Assembly (NCBI RefSeq): GCF_001315105.1
Contig: NZ_BAZR01000024.1
Coordinates: 17,755-81,754 of the forward strand
Source of the DNA: Paenibacillus sp. JCM 10914
GTDB taxonomy: Bacteria; Bacillota; Bacilli; Paenibacillales; Paenibacillaceae
Reading direction: 5' to 3'
Length of the DNA: 64,000 bases
In this document: positions 28,468 to 37,375 of the stretch, piece after piece
Numbering within the stretch: the stretch's first letter is position 1
Layout of the letters: each line of letters starts with the position of its first letter
Translations under genes and position numbers: made by a program
Notes under the pieces: model-generated
Databases searched by the model: none
What the model was told of the DNA's origin: nothing
What the model saw: only the letters and a program-made list of their open reading frames with translations

Positions 28468-31436
28468 TGCCGGATGTTCCTTCCCGAAACATACAGCAAC
28501 AGATGTACACACGGGAGCGCCGGGGCGTATTCCGCGCCGCCGAAGGGTTCGACACGGTGGCTCGGTCACCTGGGTTAGAATCCTCCTTCATCAAAAAGGT
28601 GCTGCACCCGTTCTGCCAATACGAAGCTCCGGCTGAGCTTGCTGCGCGGAGTGAGAAGGAGGCGGCGGTATATCCGTCCGCCCTTCATCTGTTCCATACG
28701 GATGCGGGGGAGACCGTGCTCGGGCGGAGCGTGTTCCAGCCTGCGGATTTTACGGGACTTCGCAGCGCCTTTTTCACGCATCACTATGTGATTCCGCCCG
28801 GATTCATGGCCGATGATCGCTGGGCTTACCGAACGTGGCTTCAAGCTGATTTTGCTTCTCATTACGACGTAGAGCAAGGAATCGATTTGCCCGAACTTAA
28901 CGGGCTTCCCGTTGACGCTGGAATGAGCCTGATCACAACGCCTGCGAGGATCATGAGTTTGCTGCAGGAACTGGGCGTCGACGAGAAGGTATTCAAACAG
29001 TTGATCTATGCGTGCATATCTGCGGCTTCAGGCAAGAAAAAGGTGTACATTGTCCTCGATGTGCCGGTCGAACAATTGTCGGAGAAGGCTGAGCAGTTGC
29101 TCGGCGTGCTGTTTGCCGCTCTTCCGTATGCGCTGCGGCAAGTATTGGGGTTCATATCGTATGCCAAGGAACCCTATAGCAAAAAGGGTCTTCATCTGAT
29201 GTTTGTGGAGAAGGGCGGTCTGCGCCTGAGTGATCGCAGCATCGAGAAGGATTACTTATTCGAGCTAGCTGCCGGCAGAGTGATCAACGTGGACCTGAAA
29301 TGGTCGGAACAGCCGTTTCTTGATTTTGCATGGGAGACCTTACGCGACCCTGGACGAGCAGAACGTTTCTTCGAGTTTGCGCAGCTGATGCTTTCTGATA
29401 TGGAGCCTGCACAGAAGATCGATGTGCGGAGTTATCATGATCTGTGTATTTTATTCCAGATAGAAGAAGGACGGGAAGAGTTGTATGCCGACCACCAGCG
29501 TGCCGTGCTGCGAGCCATTCTGTTCTACCTGAGCCCGCTTGGGGCGCATGGGATCAAGCAGCGACTGGATGATCTGTTCCATTCCCGCTTTGCCCTTGAA
29601 TTCGAGCTGGTGAAGGGCGGCAGCGTGCCGAATGCAGCCGTTGCGGGATATATCAAGGATTATCACCACATCAATCCGCGTCAACATAACGACGCCATCG
29701 TGGAATATTACATTCGTTCATTGAACAATGCGCTATCGAAGCAGCGTCAGGATGTGACGGAGGCGCTGTATAGCTTGCTGGAGGGAAGCCCCTCTTTGAG
29801 TCGAGCCTTTTATGCCCGGGTTCTGTCCAGTCCTGGACTCCCTGAACTCTTGTTCGATCCGTATATGAAGGCCAGAATGAAGCAGACGGCGACGCCAATG
29901 GATCAGATTGATCTTACTAGCTTATGGGTGCGAAATCATCCGATACTGTTGGAGTATGAACCCTTTATTAAACTTGTGGAATCTCAACTTGCAGACAAGC
30001 TGCAGCGTGAGGCGGATCCGGTACGAACCGTTAATTCACTACTGGATTCATTGGACCGTCTGGAGCATGATGCCAAACAGGGCATCGGCCGTTATCCAGG
30101 CGGTACCGCCTTTGCAGACCGCATCATCTATTGCGCAAACCTCTTCCTCTTACGCGAGGTAGAGCCTGAGCAATTGAGTCAAGCGCAGCTGCTGGAGATC
30201 GGTTTCCTGCAGATGCCAAAGGATGTTCAAGGCTGGGCAGCTCGCTTTGATTCCCGGATTCAATCGAAAGTGAGGGTCATGCTTGCACTCCACCAATGGT
30301 TTAGCAGGCCCGAGGTGAAGGCCGAGGTACTGTCGCCGCTATCCGCGAAGGAGAGAGAACGGGCACAACAGATCGTGCGGAAGTGGCTGCAGCATGACGT
30401 AGGCCCAGCCCGATATGAGAGTATTACCCTGGCTTTTTGCACGGACGTTGAATCCGGTGCCATCGACTACAGAGCATTGCTTCAATATTTGCACAAGCAC
30501 AGTCCTAGCCCGGAGAATGTGTACCAGTACTTACAATGGTCTACGAAACAGCCGGTATTTGTGAGACCCCGCGGACTGGTGCCCGCATACGCGTCTGCGA
30601 TTGTGCAATATTTTAAGAGTCATGACCGGGAAGCGTTCAAAAATAAAGCATACGTGAAAACGTATTTCAGTTCTCCGCCAGCCGTTCTCAAACCGGTCTA
30701 TATGAAGGCAAGGGCCGAGCTGGCTTCGCCGCTCGTCAGGTTTATCCGCAGGAATCGCAGGCTGGTAAAGATAGGTTCCACCCTCGTGCTGATCGTTTTG
30801 GCCGTAGGGATATTCCTGGTGATCCAAGGCCGTGATGAGGGGCCGGATCAAGCGGATCCAGGTCCGGTTGCTACACCACCGCCTACTACGCTAGAATCCG
30901 AGAAGCCGCTGTTGACAGCGGCGGAGGTGGGGGAAGGCGAGCAGGCTGTGACCGAGCTGGTGTTTCATTTTGAGCCAACTGCTGCTTGTAGTGAATTCAG
31001 CGTGGATGAGATTCAGATTGTAAGCAAGGATGGCAGTACCATGTTCGAAGCGGCGAGTCCAGCAATAGAGCGGCTGTGCGGGGATGAGGCAACAGGGGAA
31101 ACGACTGCGGGTGATGCGGGAGATGATGCGGATACTTCTGCCAATGAGTCCGATCAGAATACCGAGGTTCCTGATGGAGAAGATCCAGCCGACTCGAATA
31201 CGGGGGGAGAGACGCCGTCTGGAGAGCATGACGGTGTCACTCCGGACGAAAAATCGTACCCGAATAAGGTTGTATTAAAGCTGGATCAACTGCTTGATCC
31301 AACTGCCATCGATAAGGTTGTGGTAGATCAAGAGACATATGAGCTGTCAGAAGAAAGTGCATTTTCTGCAGGACGAGAGTCCGAAAATCAGAACGGTGAT
31401 GAGGTTAATGAGTCAACGGATAAAGATGAGGAATAA
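28467..31436 (+). CDS. Large membrane-anchored GTPase-associated protein (GAP1-like N-terminus)
   Basis: A 989-aa product with a GTG start overlapping the GTPase stop and GGGGAGGG upstream. The N-terminal ~200 residues begin QQQMYTRERRGVFRAAEGF and contain FIKKVLHPFCQYE, a pattern I associate with the N-terminal domain of GTPase-associated protein 1. Residues 200-750 are helical. One membrane segment lies at about 770-790 (IGSTLVLIVLAVGIFLVI) after a basic stretch (RRNRRLVK), so the long N-terminal part is cytosolic and the last ~200 residues are outside. That tail holds a small beta domain with two Cys (TAACSEF, IERLCGDE) and a very acidic, Gly/Ser/Thr-rich end. It may couple the GTPase to the membrane. 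Last gene of the rightward arm. Confidence 0.78.
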   Translation: MPDVPSRNIQQQMYTRERRGVFRAAEGFDTVARSPGLESSFIKKVLHPFCQYEAPAELAARSEKEAAVYPSALHLFHTDAGETVLGRSVFQPADFTGLRSAFFTHHYVIPPGFMADDRWAYRTWLQADFASHYDVEQGIDLPELNGLPVDAGMSLITTPARIMSLLQELGVDEKVFKQLIYACISAASGKKKVYIVLDVPVEQLSEKAEQLLGVLFAALPYALRQVLGFISYAKEPYSKKGLHLMFVEKGGLRLSDRSIEKDYLFELAAGRVINVDLKWSEQPFLDFAWETLRDPGRAERFFEFAQLMLSDMEPAQKIDVRSYHDLCILFQIEEGREELYADHQRAVLRAILFYLSPLGAHGIKQRLDDLFHSRFALEFELVKGGSVPNAAVAGYIKDYHHINPRQHNDAIVEYYIRSLNNALSKQRQDVTEALYSLLEGSPSLSRAFYARVLSSPGLPELLFDPYMKARMKQTATPMDQIDLTSLWVRNHPILLEYEPFIKLVESQLADKLQREADPVRTVNSLLDSLDRLEHDAKQGIGRYPGGTAFADRIIYCANLFLLREVEPEQLSQAQLLEIGFLQMPKDVQGWAARFDSRIQSKVRVMLALHQWFSRPEVKAEVLSPLSAKERERAQQIVRKWLQHDVGPARYESITLAFCTDVESGAIDYRALLQYLHKHSPSPENVYQYLQWSTKQPVFVRPRGLVPAYASAIVQYFKSHDREAFKNKAYVKTYFSSPPAVLKPVYMKARAELASPLVRFIRRNRRLVKIGSTLVLIVLAVGIFLVIQGRDEGPDQADPGPVATPPPTTLESEKPLLTAAEVGEGEQAVTELVFHFEPTAACSEFSVDEIQIVSKDGSTMFEAASPAIERLCGDEATGETTAGDAGDDADTSANESDQNTEVPDGEDPADSNTGGETPSGEHDGVTPDEKSYPNKVVLKLDQLLDPTAIDKVVVDQETYELSEESAFSAGRESENQNGDEVNESTDKDEE

Positions 31437-31446
31437 GCAATAGCAA

Positions 31447-31482
31447 GAAAGGGCAGACGCACTCATGCGTTTGTCCTTTTTA
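31447..31482. terminator. Bidirectional terminator after the rightward arm
   Basis: Arms AAAGGGCAGACGCA and TGCGTTTGTCCTTT enclose CTC, followed by TT. It ends the VWA/tubulin/GTPase operon and overlaps the last codons of the convergent MerR-type gene, which it can also terminate. Confidence 0.85.
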
Positions 31483-32212
31483 AATTCCCATGATCATTCA
31501 GCAGGTTAATTAATTCGTGGGCAGCTTCAATCCCTTCCTCCAGCGAGTTCGTCAGACGGTCGGTAAGCGCTATGATGTCCTCATGTTCATCCGGTGTATT
31601 CAGAATATGCCGGACGTCCAGTTCTTTCGTCTGTTCGTATTTATTAAATAACCGTAGAATGGCACTCGTGGAATAGTGAGCGGATCGTAGCGTGCGGATC
31701 ATTTTCAAGCGGTTCATCTCACGGTCGGTATACGCGCGATAGCCGTTATCGTGGCGAGGGACTGACAGCAATCCGTTCCGCTCCCAATTGCGAAGGATTT
31801 CGGTTGAAACCTCAAGTTGGCTGGCCGCTTCTTTTAAGCTGTAGGTTTGCGTGGATACCTCTTCGGTTCCGCTAAGCCATTGTTCAACCAGATCAATTAC
31901 CTCCAAAGCTCGCATATGTTCCTGCTGCAGCCGGCCAAGGTACTGAACAGCAAGCTCGAGTGCCAACGTAAACTTCTCTTGGCCACTGGCTTCTACGATT
32001 TCGCGTGCCATAGCCCGGATATGACCCTGCACGATTTCACAACGAAACGCCGTGCGCGCAATCCGAAGCTGATACAGATGCAGATCGGAATATAAGCGGT
32101 ACCCGTTATCCGCGCGAGGAACGGGGGAAATATATCCCCACTCCTCATACAAGCGGACGGTGTTCGGGTGTAATCGTGCCCTGCCGGCGATTTGCGCTGT
32201 CAGGTATCCCAC
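31463..32212 (-). CDS. Transcriptional regulator with two MerR-type DNA-binding domains
   Basis: A 249-aa protein. Residues 1-70 form a MerR winged helix (TAQIAGRARLHPNTVRLYEE then ADNGYRLYSDLHLYQL); residues 120-190 repeat the same architecture (SLKEAASQLEVSTEILRNWE then HDNGYRAYTDREMNRL). Helical linker and C-terminus complete it; there are no cysteines placed like metal-sensing MerR proteins. The start is GTG at 32212 with AAGGAG about 11 nt upstream, since the nearby ATGs are out of frame. It is the third gene of an operon with an ABC exporter and probably controls it in response to a compound the exporter removes. Two DNA-binding domains in one chain are less common than the usual one. 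Confidence 0.87.
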   Translation of the reverse strand: MGYLTAQIAGRARLHPNTVRLYEEWGYISPVPRADNGYRLYSDLHLYQLRIARTAFRCEIVQGHIRAMAREIVEASGQEKFTLALELAVQYLGRLQQEHMRALEVIDLVEQWLSGTEEVSTQTYSLKEAASQLEVSTEILRNWERNGLLSVPRHDNGYRAYTDREMNRLKMIRTLRSAHYSTSAILRLFNKYEQTKELDVRHILNTPDEHEDIIALTDRLTNSLEEGIEAAHELINLLNDHGNLKRTNA

Positions 32213-32227
32213 GTCATATCCATCTCC

Positions 32228-32965
32228 TTACTTCCACCTAAATAATTTGACTGATCCGAATATGCCGACCATAATACATGCTCCGATCACGATCATGGCG
32301 ATGTAGACATCTTGCAGCGGCTCGCCAAGCGAGACGTGCTTCATGAGGTGAATCCCTTGTGCCAGCGGGAGTAAATCCATGATTCGCTGGACGAAGGACG
32401 GCATAATCTCATATGGAATCGTTGCTCCCGAGAACAACAGCATGGAGAAGTAGGCGAGGGAGCTCCATAGATTGGCTGCTTTTTGATCCGGTACAACGCT
32501 TCCGATGAAGATTCCGATCGCGTACATGGCGATTAGCACGTTGGCATATGCTGTCAAGAACGCCATCCAGCTGCCGTTCATTTCATATTGAAACAACAAG
32601 ATGTAGATAAGGGTTACCCCAACAAAAGATATCAGGGCTGACGTAAACTGAATGACGCCTTGCGCAAGCAAGAGCTGAAGCGGATTCGCAGGCGTAACCT
32701 GGAATCTCTTCAGGATCCCACGGTGCCGATAATCGGAAATCGTCAGCGGAATGCCCATAACCCCCGTTGCGAGTATGCCGATGGTCACGACAGCCGGATA
32801 GGAGACCTCAAACATGGAGGCACCACCCAGTGTAGCGTCTTTACTCATAATATAGCCAAAAAGCCCGGCCAGAATAATGGGAAAGAGAATGCCGAAAATG
32901 AGTATATCAAGTCCCTTCCACACCAACCTGCCTTCGATCCTCAGTATCGTCCAAAACATATTCAT
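32228..32965 (-). CDS. ABC-2 type exporter, permease subunit
   Basis: A 245-aa membrane protein with six hydrophobic segments, from IFGILFPIILAGLFGYI to VIGACIMVGIFGSV, and the ABC-2 hallmark cytoplasmic motif YRHRGILKRFQVTPANPLQ between segments 2 and 3. The start at 32965 is chosen over the ATG two codons upstream because it forms an ATGA overlap with the ATPase stop and is 7 nt from GGAGG. With the adjacent ATPase it would form a drug or lipid exporter. Substrate unknown. Confidence 0.9.
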   Translation of the reverse strand: MNMFWTILRIEGRLVWKGLDILIFGILFPIILAGLFGYIMSKDATLGGASMFEVSYPAVVTIGILATGVMGIPLTISDYRHRGILKRFQVTPANPLQLLLAQGVIQFTSALISFVGVTLIYILLFQYEMNGSWMAFLTAYANVLIAMYAIGIFIGSVVPDQKAANLWSSLAYFSMLLFSGATIPYEIMPSFVQRIMDLLPLAQGIHLMKHVSLGEPLQDVYIAMIVIGACIMVGIFGSVKLFRWK

Positions 32966-33678
32966 ATCCATTCCTCCTCACCGGCAAAATGCAAATAGGC
33001 CGTTTCCAGATCAGGCTGTCCACTCAGCTGTATCACTTCCGAAACCGTACCTTCCACGACCGTCTCCCCATGGTTCAGAATGAGCAGTCTGTCACATAAG
33101 GCCTCAACCTCATCCATGTAATGCGAAGTCAATACAATGGAAAGGCCCTGTTCTTTCATCTGCAGCAATTGTTTCCACAGCATCTTTCGTGCTTTCGTAT
33201 CGAGCCCCGTCGTTAACTCATCCAGGAAGACGAGCTTCGGATTCGGCAGCAGTGCGAGCAGGACCGCGAGCCGTTGCCTCTCGCCGCCAGAAAGCTGCTT
33301 GATCAGTTGTTTCGTTTTATCCTCCAGTCCAAAGGCGGCCAGTAACGGCGCGACCTCCTGCGGATGCCGGTATAATGCACGCCACTGTATGCAAGCTTCT
33401 TCAACCGTCATTTTGTCAGGGAAATGGGTTTCTTGAAATTGTACGCCCACCTCCTCGAATACTTCCCTTCGTGCGGCAATCGGTGACTTTCCAAGGAGAA
33501 GGAGCTCATCGGAGCGGCTTGACTCAACACCTAGAATAGCGGCGATGCTGGAAGATTTCCCTGCTCCATTGGCGCCCAACAAACCAAACGTCTCACCCTT
33601 GGCTACCGTAAAGGATAGGTTCTTAACGGCTTGTTTGTCACCATAGGCGACCGAGAGATTTTGAACGGATAACAACAT
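32962..33678 (-). CDS. ABC exporter, ATP-binding subunit
   Basis: A 238-aa ATPase with Walker A GANGAGKSS, signature LSGGERQRLAV, Walker B KLVFLDELT and switch His in LTSHYMDEVE, all in the normal order. The length fits the short ABC-2-type ATPases of the drug/antibiotic export class. The start at 33678 is preceded by CGAGGTG. First gene of the leftward exporter-regulator operon; its stop overlaps the permease start by 4 nt. An intact subunit by all motifs. Confidence 0.95.
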   Translation of the reverse strand: MLLSVQNLSVAYGDKQAVKNLSFTVAKGETFGLLGANGAGKSSSIAAILGVESSRSDELLLLGKSPIAARREVFEEVGVQFQETHFPDKMTVEEACIQWRALYRHPQEVAPLLAAFGLEDKTKQLIKQLSGGERQRLAVLLALLPNPKLVFLDELTTGLDTKARKMLWKQLLQMKEQGLSIVLTSHYMDEVEALCDRLLILNHGETVVEGTVSEVIQLSGQPDLETAYLHFAGEEEWI

Positions 33679-33842
33679 GGAAACACCTCGTTTCGTAAGA
33701 GTAGATTCAGACTATACCAGACAAGGGCAAGGTTGGTGGCTTACTGGAGGGTTGGAGATTGTCCAAATGGAAGAATGCGGAACTTTTCGGGAGTCGCGTG
33801 CGTCTAGAAGACATTACTGTTGTTGAGGGGGATAGGATAATA

Positions 33843-34349
33843 ATGCAATGGGCTAGAGCTACTGTAATGGGTATGTTACTGGGAATGGGGATTTTAACGG
33901 GCTGTGTTGTTGGAGAGCGAGTAGAGCCGTTGGTTCTTGAGCATGAGGAGGCTGCGTTTGATATTGAATTGAAATATGGCGTACATCAAAAAAATGCAAT
34001 AAATACAGCAGCGCAGCAGGTTGTCAAAGATCTACAGAATGGGGAAGTTGCTGTATTGAACCATTTTCAGTTCTCAGACGAGGAACGCCGGCAGATCTAT
34101 CAAGAGATTATGCAGACGAATGCTATGGAGGAGGATAAACAGTTAACCACGGAATGCAATATGAAGCCTCACGCCAGCTATGATCTTACCGTTACTGTAT
34201 CGGATAAAAGCAAACGGTTTGCATGGAGTCAATGCGACAAGGGAGAGGATGGGATGGAGATGACCCGGCTCGCTCAATTCATTATCGAACTGCTTAGACA
34301 GAGAGAAGAATATCAACAGCTGCCTGCGGTTCAGGGTGGATATCAATAA
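33843..34349 (+). CDS. Small putative lipoprotein
   Basis: The start at 33843 (MQWARATVMGMLLGMGILTGC) gives a lipoprotein signal with lipobox LTGC at about residue 21; an upstream in-frame ATG at 33759 adds residues that would bury the signal. Preceding sequence GAGGGGGATAGGA supplies a ribosome binding site. The mature ~147 residues are charged, with two Cys (TECNMK, WSQCDK) that could form a disulfide. The family is not recognised. It stands alone between the exporter operon and the Fur-controlled operon and has its own terminator. Confidence 0.75.
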   Translation: MQWARATVMGMLLGMGILTGCVVGERVEPLVLEHEEAAFDIELKYGVHQKNAINTAAQQVVKDLQNGEVAVLNHFQFSDEERRQIYQEIMQTNAMEEDKQLTTECNMKPHASYDLTVTVSDKSKRFAWSQCDKGEDGMEMTRLAQFIIELLRQREEYQQLPAVQGGYQ

Positions 34350-34353
34350 AATC

Positions 34354-34386
34354 GGATCGGCTCCATAGCGAGCCGGTCTTTTTTAT
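34354..34386 (+). terminator. Terminator of the small lipoprotein gene
   Basis: GGATCGGCTC and GAGCCGGTC pair around CATAGC, followed directly by TTTTTTATT. It separates the lipoprotein gene from the iron-uptake operon. Confidence 0.88.
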
Positions 34387-34417
34387 TGAGTGTCGTTTCA
34401 ATTGAGAAAAATAATTA

Positions 34418-34462
34418 TTGATAATGATAATCATTCTATGTATAATGATTATCATTATCAAT
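34418..34462 (+). promoter_or_regulatory. Promoter covered by two Fur boxes
   Basis: TTGATA (34418-34423) and TATAAT (34441-34446) are 17 bp apart. One Fur-type inverted repeat, TGATAATGATAATCATTC (34419-34436), covers the -35 and spacer; a second, AATGATTATCATTATCAATT (34444-34463), covers the -10 and start site. Both follow the GATAAT-GATAATCATTATC consensus closely. This gives iron-dependent repression of the downstream uptake operon. Confidence 0.88.
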
Positions 34463-34488
34463 TACATATCTATTGGGGGTATTTTTGA

Positions 34489-35559
34489 ATGCGCAACCGT
34501 TTATGGAAATTATCCATTCTCGTACTTAGTTTGATGCTGCTTGCAGCATGTGGAAACACGACAAGCAGCGGTTCTGATGAAGGGACCAATCAGCAGGTGG
34601 CAGCTGCCAATACAGATAGCGGTACGGAAGCCGGAAGTGAATCTGGTCAAGAGACGAATGAAGCAGGAACCGAGGAAACGGAGGATGCTAGTCGTAACGA
34701 GCAAGTTGATATACCGGAAGTCACCGTAGATGAAGAGAAAGTAAGCGAGCTGCTAGCGCAGTTCAGTGACAAGACACCGCAAACGGCTGTGACACTCTCC
34801 GTAGCTATCACGGAATTGTATAGCGCGCTTGATCTTGCATTGGCAGGTGTTCCGACTACACAGAGTCAGCTGCCTGAAGCGTATGCGGATGTCGAGCGGG
34901 TTGGAAGCTCACATCAGCCTGATCTGGAGAAGATCGCTTCCTTGCAGCCGGACACGATTCTAGCGCCTGCATCGATCAAGGACAGCATCGGCAAAATGGT
35001 TGAACCAGCCAAACTCCCGGCAGCTTACCTGCCCGTGGATTCCCTTGATGAGCTGAAAGCGTCCACTGTGGCTCTGGGTCGATTGTATGGGAAAGAGGAG
35101 CAAGCGCAATCCGTCCTGCAGTCCTTCGCGAAGGAGGAGGCGGAAATACTGAAATCGGTTGAAGGTAAAGCCGCTCCGACGGTTATGTTCTTGTTCGGTT
35201 CGACGGAATATTTGATGTTGATGAACGAGGATACTTTTGCGGGAAGCTTGGCCAAGAATCTGGGTGCTTCCAACGTGGTAGCAGACACGCTGAAGTCGTC
35301 CGAGACGTATGTTCCGTTCAACATGGAGAGCGTGGTGCAAGCCAATCCTGATGTGATTCTGCTAGTCGCTCACGGTGATGCCAACGCGGTAGCGAAGAAA
35401 TTCGAGGAAGACGTGAAGAAGAATGGTGCCTGGGAGAAGCTGAAGGCCTTCCAGAACGGCAAGATGCAGCCGCTGGACTATAACCTGTTCGGCATCGCAT
35501 CCCTGACAAAAGCGCCAGAGGCTTACAAATCGCTGGCCTCTATTCTGTACGGTGAATAG
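34489..35559 (+). CDS. Haem/siderophore ABC transporter, substrate-binding lipoprotein
   Basis: A 356-aa lipoprotein with signal MRNRLWKLSILVLSLMLLAAC (lipid-modified Cys21). A ~70-residue Ser/Glu/Thr-rich spacer follows, then a periplasmic-binding-protein fold of the FecB/BtuF class from about residue 100: VAITELYSALDLALAGVP, then PDLEKIASLQPDTILAP, and FAGSLAKNLGASNVV. It delivers an iron compound to the FecCD-type permease encoded 15 nt downstream. The HugZ-like enzyme later in the operon favours haem as substrate. Expression should be Fur-repressed. Confidence 0.9.
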   Translation: MRNRLWKLSILVLSLMLLAACGNTTSSGSDEGTNQQVAAANTDSGTEAGSESGQETNEAGTEETEDASRNEQVDIPEVTVDEEKVSELLAQFSDKTPQTAVTLSVAITELYSALDLALAGVPTTQSQLPEAYADVERVGSSHQPDLEKIASLQPDTILAPASIKDSIGKMVEPAKLPAAYLPVDSLDELKASTVALGRLYGKEEQAQSVLQSFAKEEAEILKSVEGKAAPTVMFLFGSTEYLMLMNEDTFAGSLAKNLGASNVVADTLKSSETYVPFNMESVVQANPDVILLVAHGDANAVAKKFEEDVKKNGAWEKLKAFQNGKMQPLDYNLFGIASLTKAPEAYKSLASILYGE

Positions 35560-35573
35560 AGAGGAGCTTGATC

Positions 35574-36569
35574 TTGGTTAAGGAGAAGCATAGGAAGAAG
35601 CTGCTGCTCATATTCCTTGTATTCGTGCTGCTGGTCGTAGCAGTTATCGTATCCATGGGCATTGGCAGCGTCAGGTTAACGCCATATCAGACGTGGATGA
35701 CACTCATAGGTCGGGGGGATGCATACTGGAATACGATTCTGTGGGACATTCGAATTCCGCGCGTGCTGCTGGCATTCATCATCGGTGCTAACCTGGCGGC
35801 TTCCGGTGCTTTATTGCAGGCCGTCATGCAAAATCCGCTAGCTGATCCAGGATTAACGGGCGTATCTAGCGGTGCTGCGGTGACGGTACTGTTCATAATG
35901 CTGGTGATGCCTGAACTCTCGTCGCTGATTCCTCTCGGCGCGATCGTTGGCGGTGGTGTGGCAGCTATTATGGTATATACCTGGGCGTGGAGTAAACAGA
36001 GGGGGATGACGCCCATACGCATCATTTTGTCAGGAGTTGCGGTCAATGCCGTATTTGGCGGTGTGATTGGGTTGCTGTCGATTCTGTACAGCGATAAATT
36101 ACCGGCTGCCCTGCAATGGATGAACGGAAGTCTATCGGGGAAAGGGATGCGCGATGTGTATGCGATATTGCCCTACTCCGCGATTGGCTGGCTGATGGCT
36201 ATTGTATGTATCCGGCAAGCGAATATATTGCGACTCGGGGAGCAAGCGGCCCATCATCTCGGTCAGAACGTGAATCAAGTGCGGATTCTGTTGTCCTTTG
36301 TAGCTGTGTTCCTGGCTTCGGTATCCGTCTCGAAGGTGGGGCTGGTTGGCTTCGTCGGCTTAATCGTACCGCATATGTCACGGATGCTAATCGGCTCCAA
36401 TTACCGATACAGCATACCGTTCAGCCTGATGCTTGGCGCGATTGTATTGATCGTGGCCGACACGATCGGTCGATCGTTGTTCAGTCCGCTTGAGATTCCC
36501 GCAGGCATTATTATGGCCATGGCGGGAGGACCCTATTTTTTGTATCTCATGCGTAAAGGGGGGGCATAA
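35574..36569 (+). CDS. Haem/siderophore ABC transporter, permease (FecCD family)
   Basis: About 331 aa with the multi-segment FecCD topology. Family motifs include LTPYQTWMTLIG, IRIPRVLLAFIIGANLAASGALLQ, NPLADPGLTGVSSGA and, near the C-terminus, VGLVGFVGLIVPHMSRMLIG, the contact loop for the ATPase. The TTG at 35574 is taken as start because GAGAGGAG is 7 nt before it; an in-frame TTG at 35568 is too close to the same site. It lies between its binding protein and ATPase, both within a few bases. Confidence 0.93.
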   Translation: MVKEKHRKKLLLIFLVFVLLVVAVIVSMGIGSVRLTPYQTWMTLIGRGDAYWNTILWDIRIPRVLLAFIIGANLAASGALLQAVMQNPLADPGLTGVSSGAAVTVLFIMLVMPELSSLIPLGAIVGGGVAAIMVYTWAWSKQRGMTPIRIILSGVAVNAVFGGVIGLLSILYSDKLPAALQWMNGSLSGKGMRDVYAILPYSAIGWLMAIVCIRQANILRLGEQAAHHLGQNVNQVRILLSFVAVFLASVSVSKVGLVGFVGLIVPHMSRMLIGSNYRYSIPFSLMLGAIVLIVADTIGRSLFSPLEIPAGIIMAMAGGPYFLYLMRKGGA

Positions 36570-36571
36570 CC

Positions 36572-37345
36572 ATGATGAAGCTGCAGTCTTTGAATATCCG
36601 GTATGAGGATCGATCCATTATCCAAGACTTCTCATTAGAGGTACAGCCGGGCGAAGTCATATCGATCATAGGTCCGAACGGTTCGGGGAAGTCGACAATT
36701 CTGAAAGGCGTATCAAGGCTCATCCCCTATGACATGGGTCAGGTATTCATAGGGGAGGATGATTTGAAGAGTCTTAGTGTCAGGCAGTTATCGCGCAAAC
36801 TTAGTATGCTCTCCCAAGCCAATGCAAGCCCGGCCGATATGACGGTCGAGGAACTGGTCAGCTTTGGGCGAATGCCCCATAAGAAGTGGTATAAACCGCT
36901 GGATGAACAAGATGCCCTCATCATGGAATGGGCTTTACAGCTCACTGGGATGGATCGGTATCGCGATCGACTGGTCTATTCTCTATCTGGCGGTGAAGCA
37001 CAAAAAGCATGGCTGGCCATGGCTCTTGCCCAGCGTCCTGCGATACTACTGCTTGATGAGCCGACGACCTATCTCGATATCGCGCATCAGCTTGATGTGC
37101 TGGAACTGGTAAAGTCGCTTAACCGGGAGCTGCAGTTGACAGTCATCATGGTGCTGCATGATCTTAATCACGCTAGTACATACAGTGACAAGGTGTGTGT
37201 CATTCATCAAGGAACGATTAAAGCATACGGTCCTCCCAAGCATGTTCTTACTACGGAATTGATCCGGGAAGTTTACGGTGTTGAGGCAGAGATCGAGTTT
37301 AAAGAGGAAAACCACCCACGGATTCATGTGCTTCACAAAATATAA
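36572..37345 (+). CDS. Haem/siderophore ABC transporter, ATP-binding protein (FecE family)
   Basis: A 257-aa ATPase with Walker A GPNGSGKST, Q-loop in MLSQANASPADMTVEEL, signature LSGGEAQKAWLAMALAQ, Walker B ILLLDEPTTYLDIAHQLDVL and switch His in VLHDLNHA. All are typical of iron-siderophore/haem importers. The start codon follows the permease stop by two bases. Completes the importer. Confidence 0.95.
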   Translation: MMKLQSLNIRYEDRSIIQDFSLEVQPGEVISIIGPNGSGKSTILKGVSRLIPYDMGQVFIGEDDLKSLSVRQLSRKLSMLSQANASPADMTVEELVSFGRMPHKKWYKPLDEQDALIMEWALQLTGMDRYRDRLVYSLSGGEAQKAWLAMALAQRPAILLLDEPTTYLDIAHQLDVLELVKSLNRELQLTVIMVLHDLNHASTYSDKVCVIHQGTIKAYGPPKHVLTTELIREVYGVEAEIEFKEENHPRIHVLHKI

Positions 37346-37375
37346 ACTATTTTTAAAGTTAAGGGAGGGCTTGTG

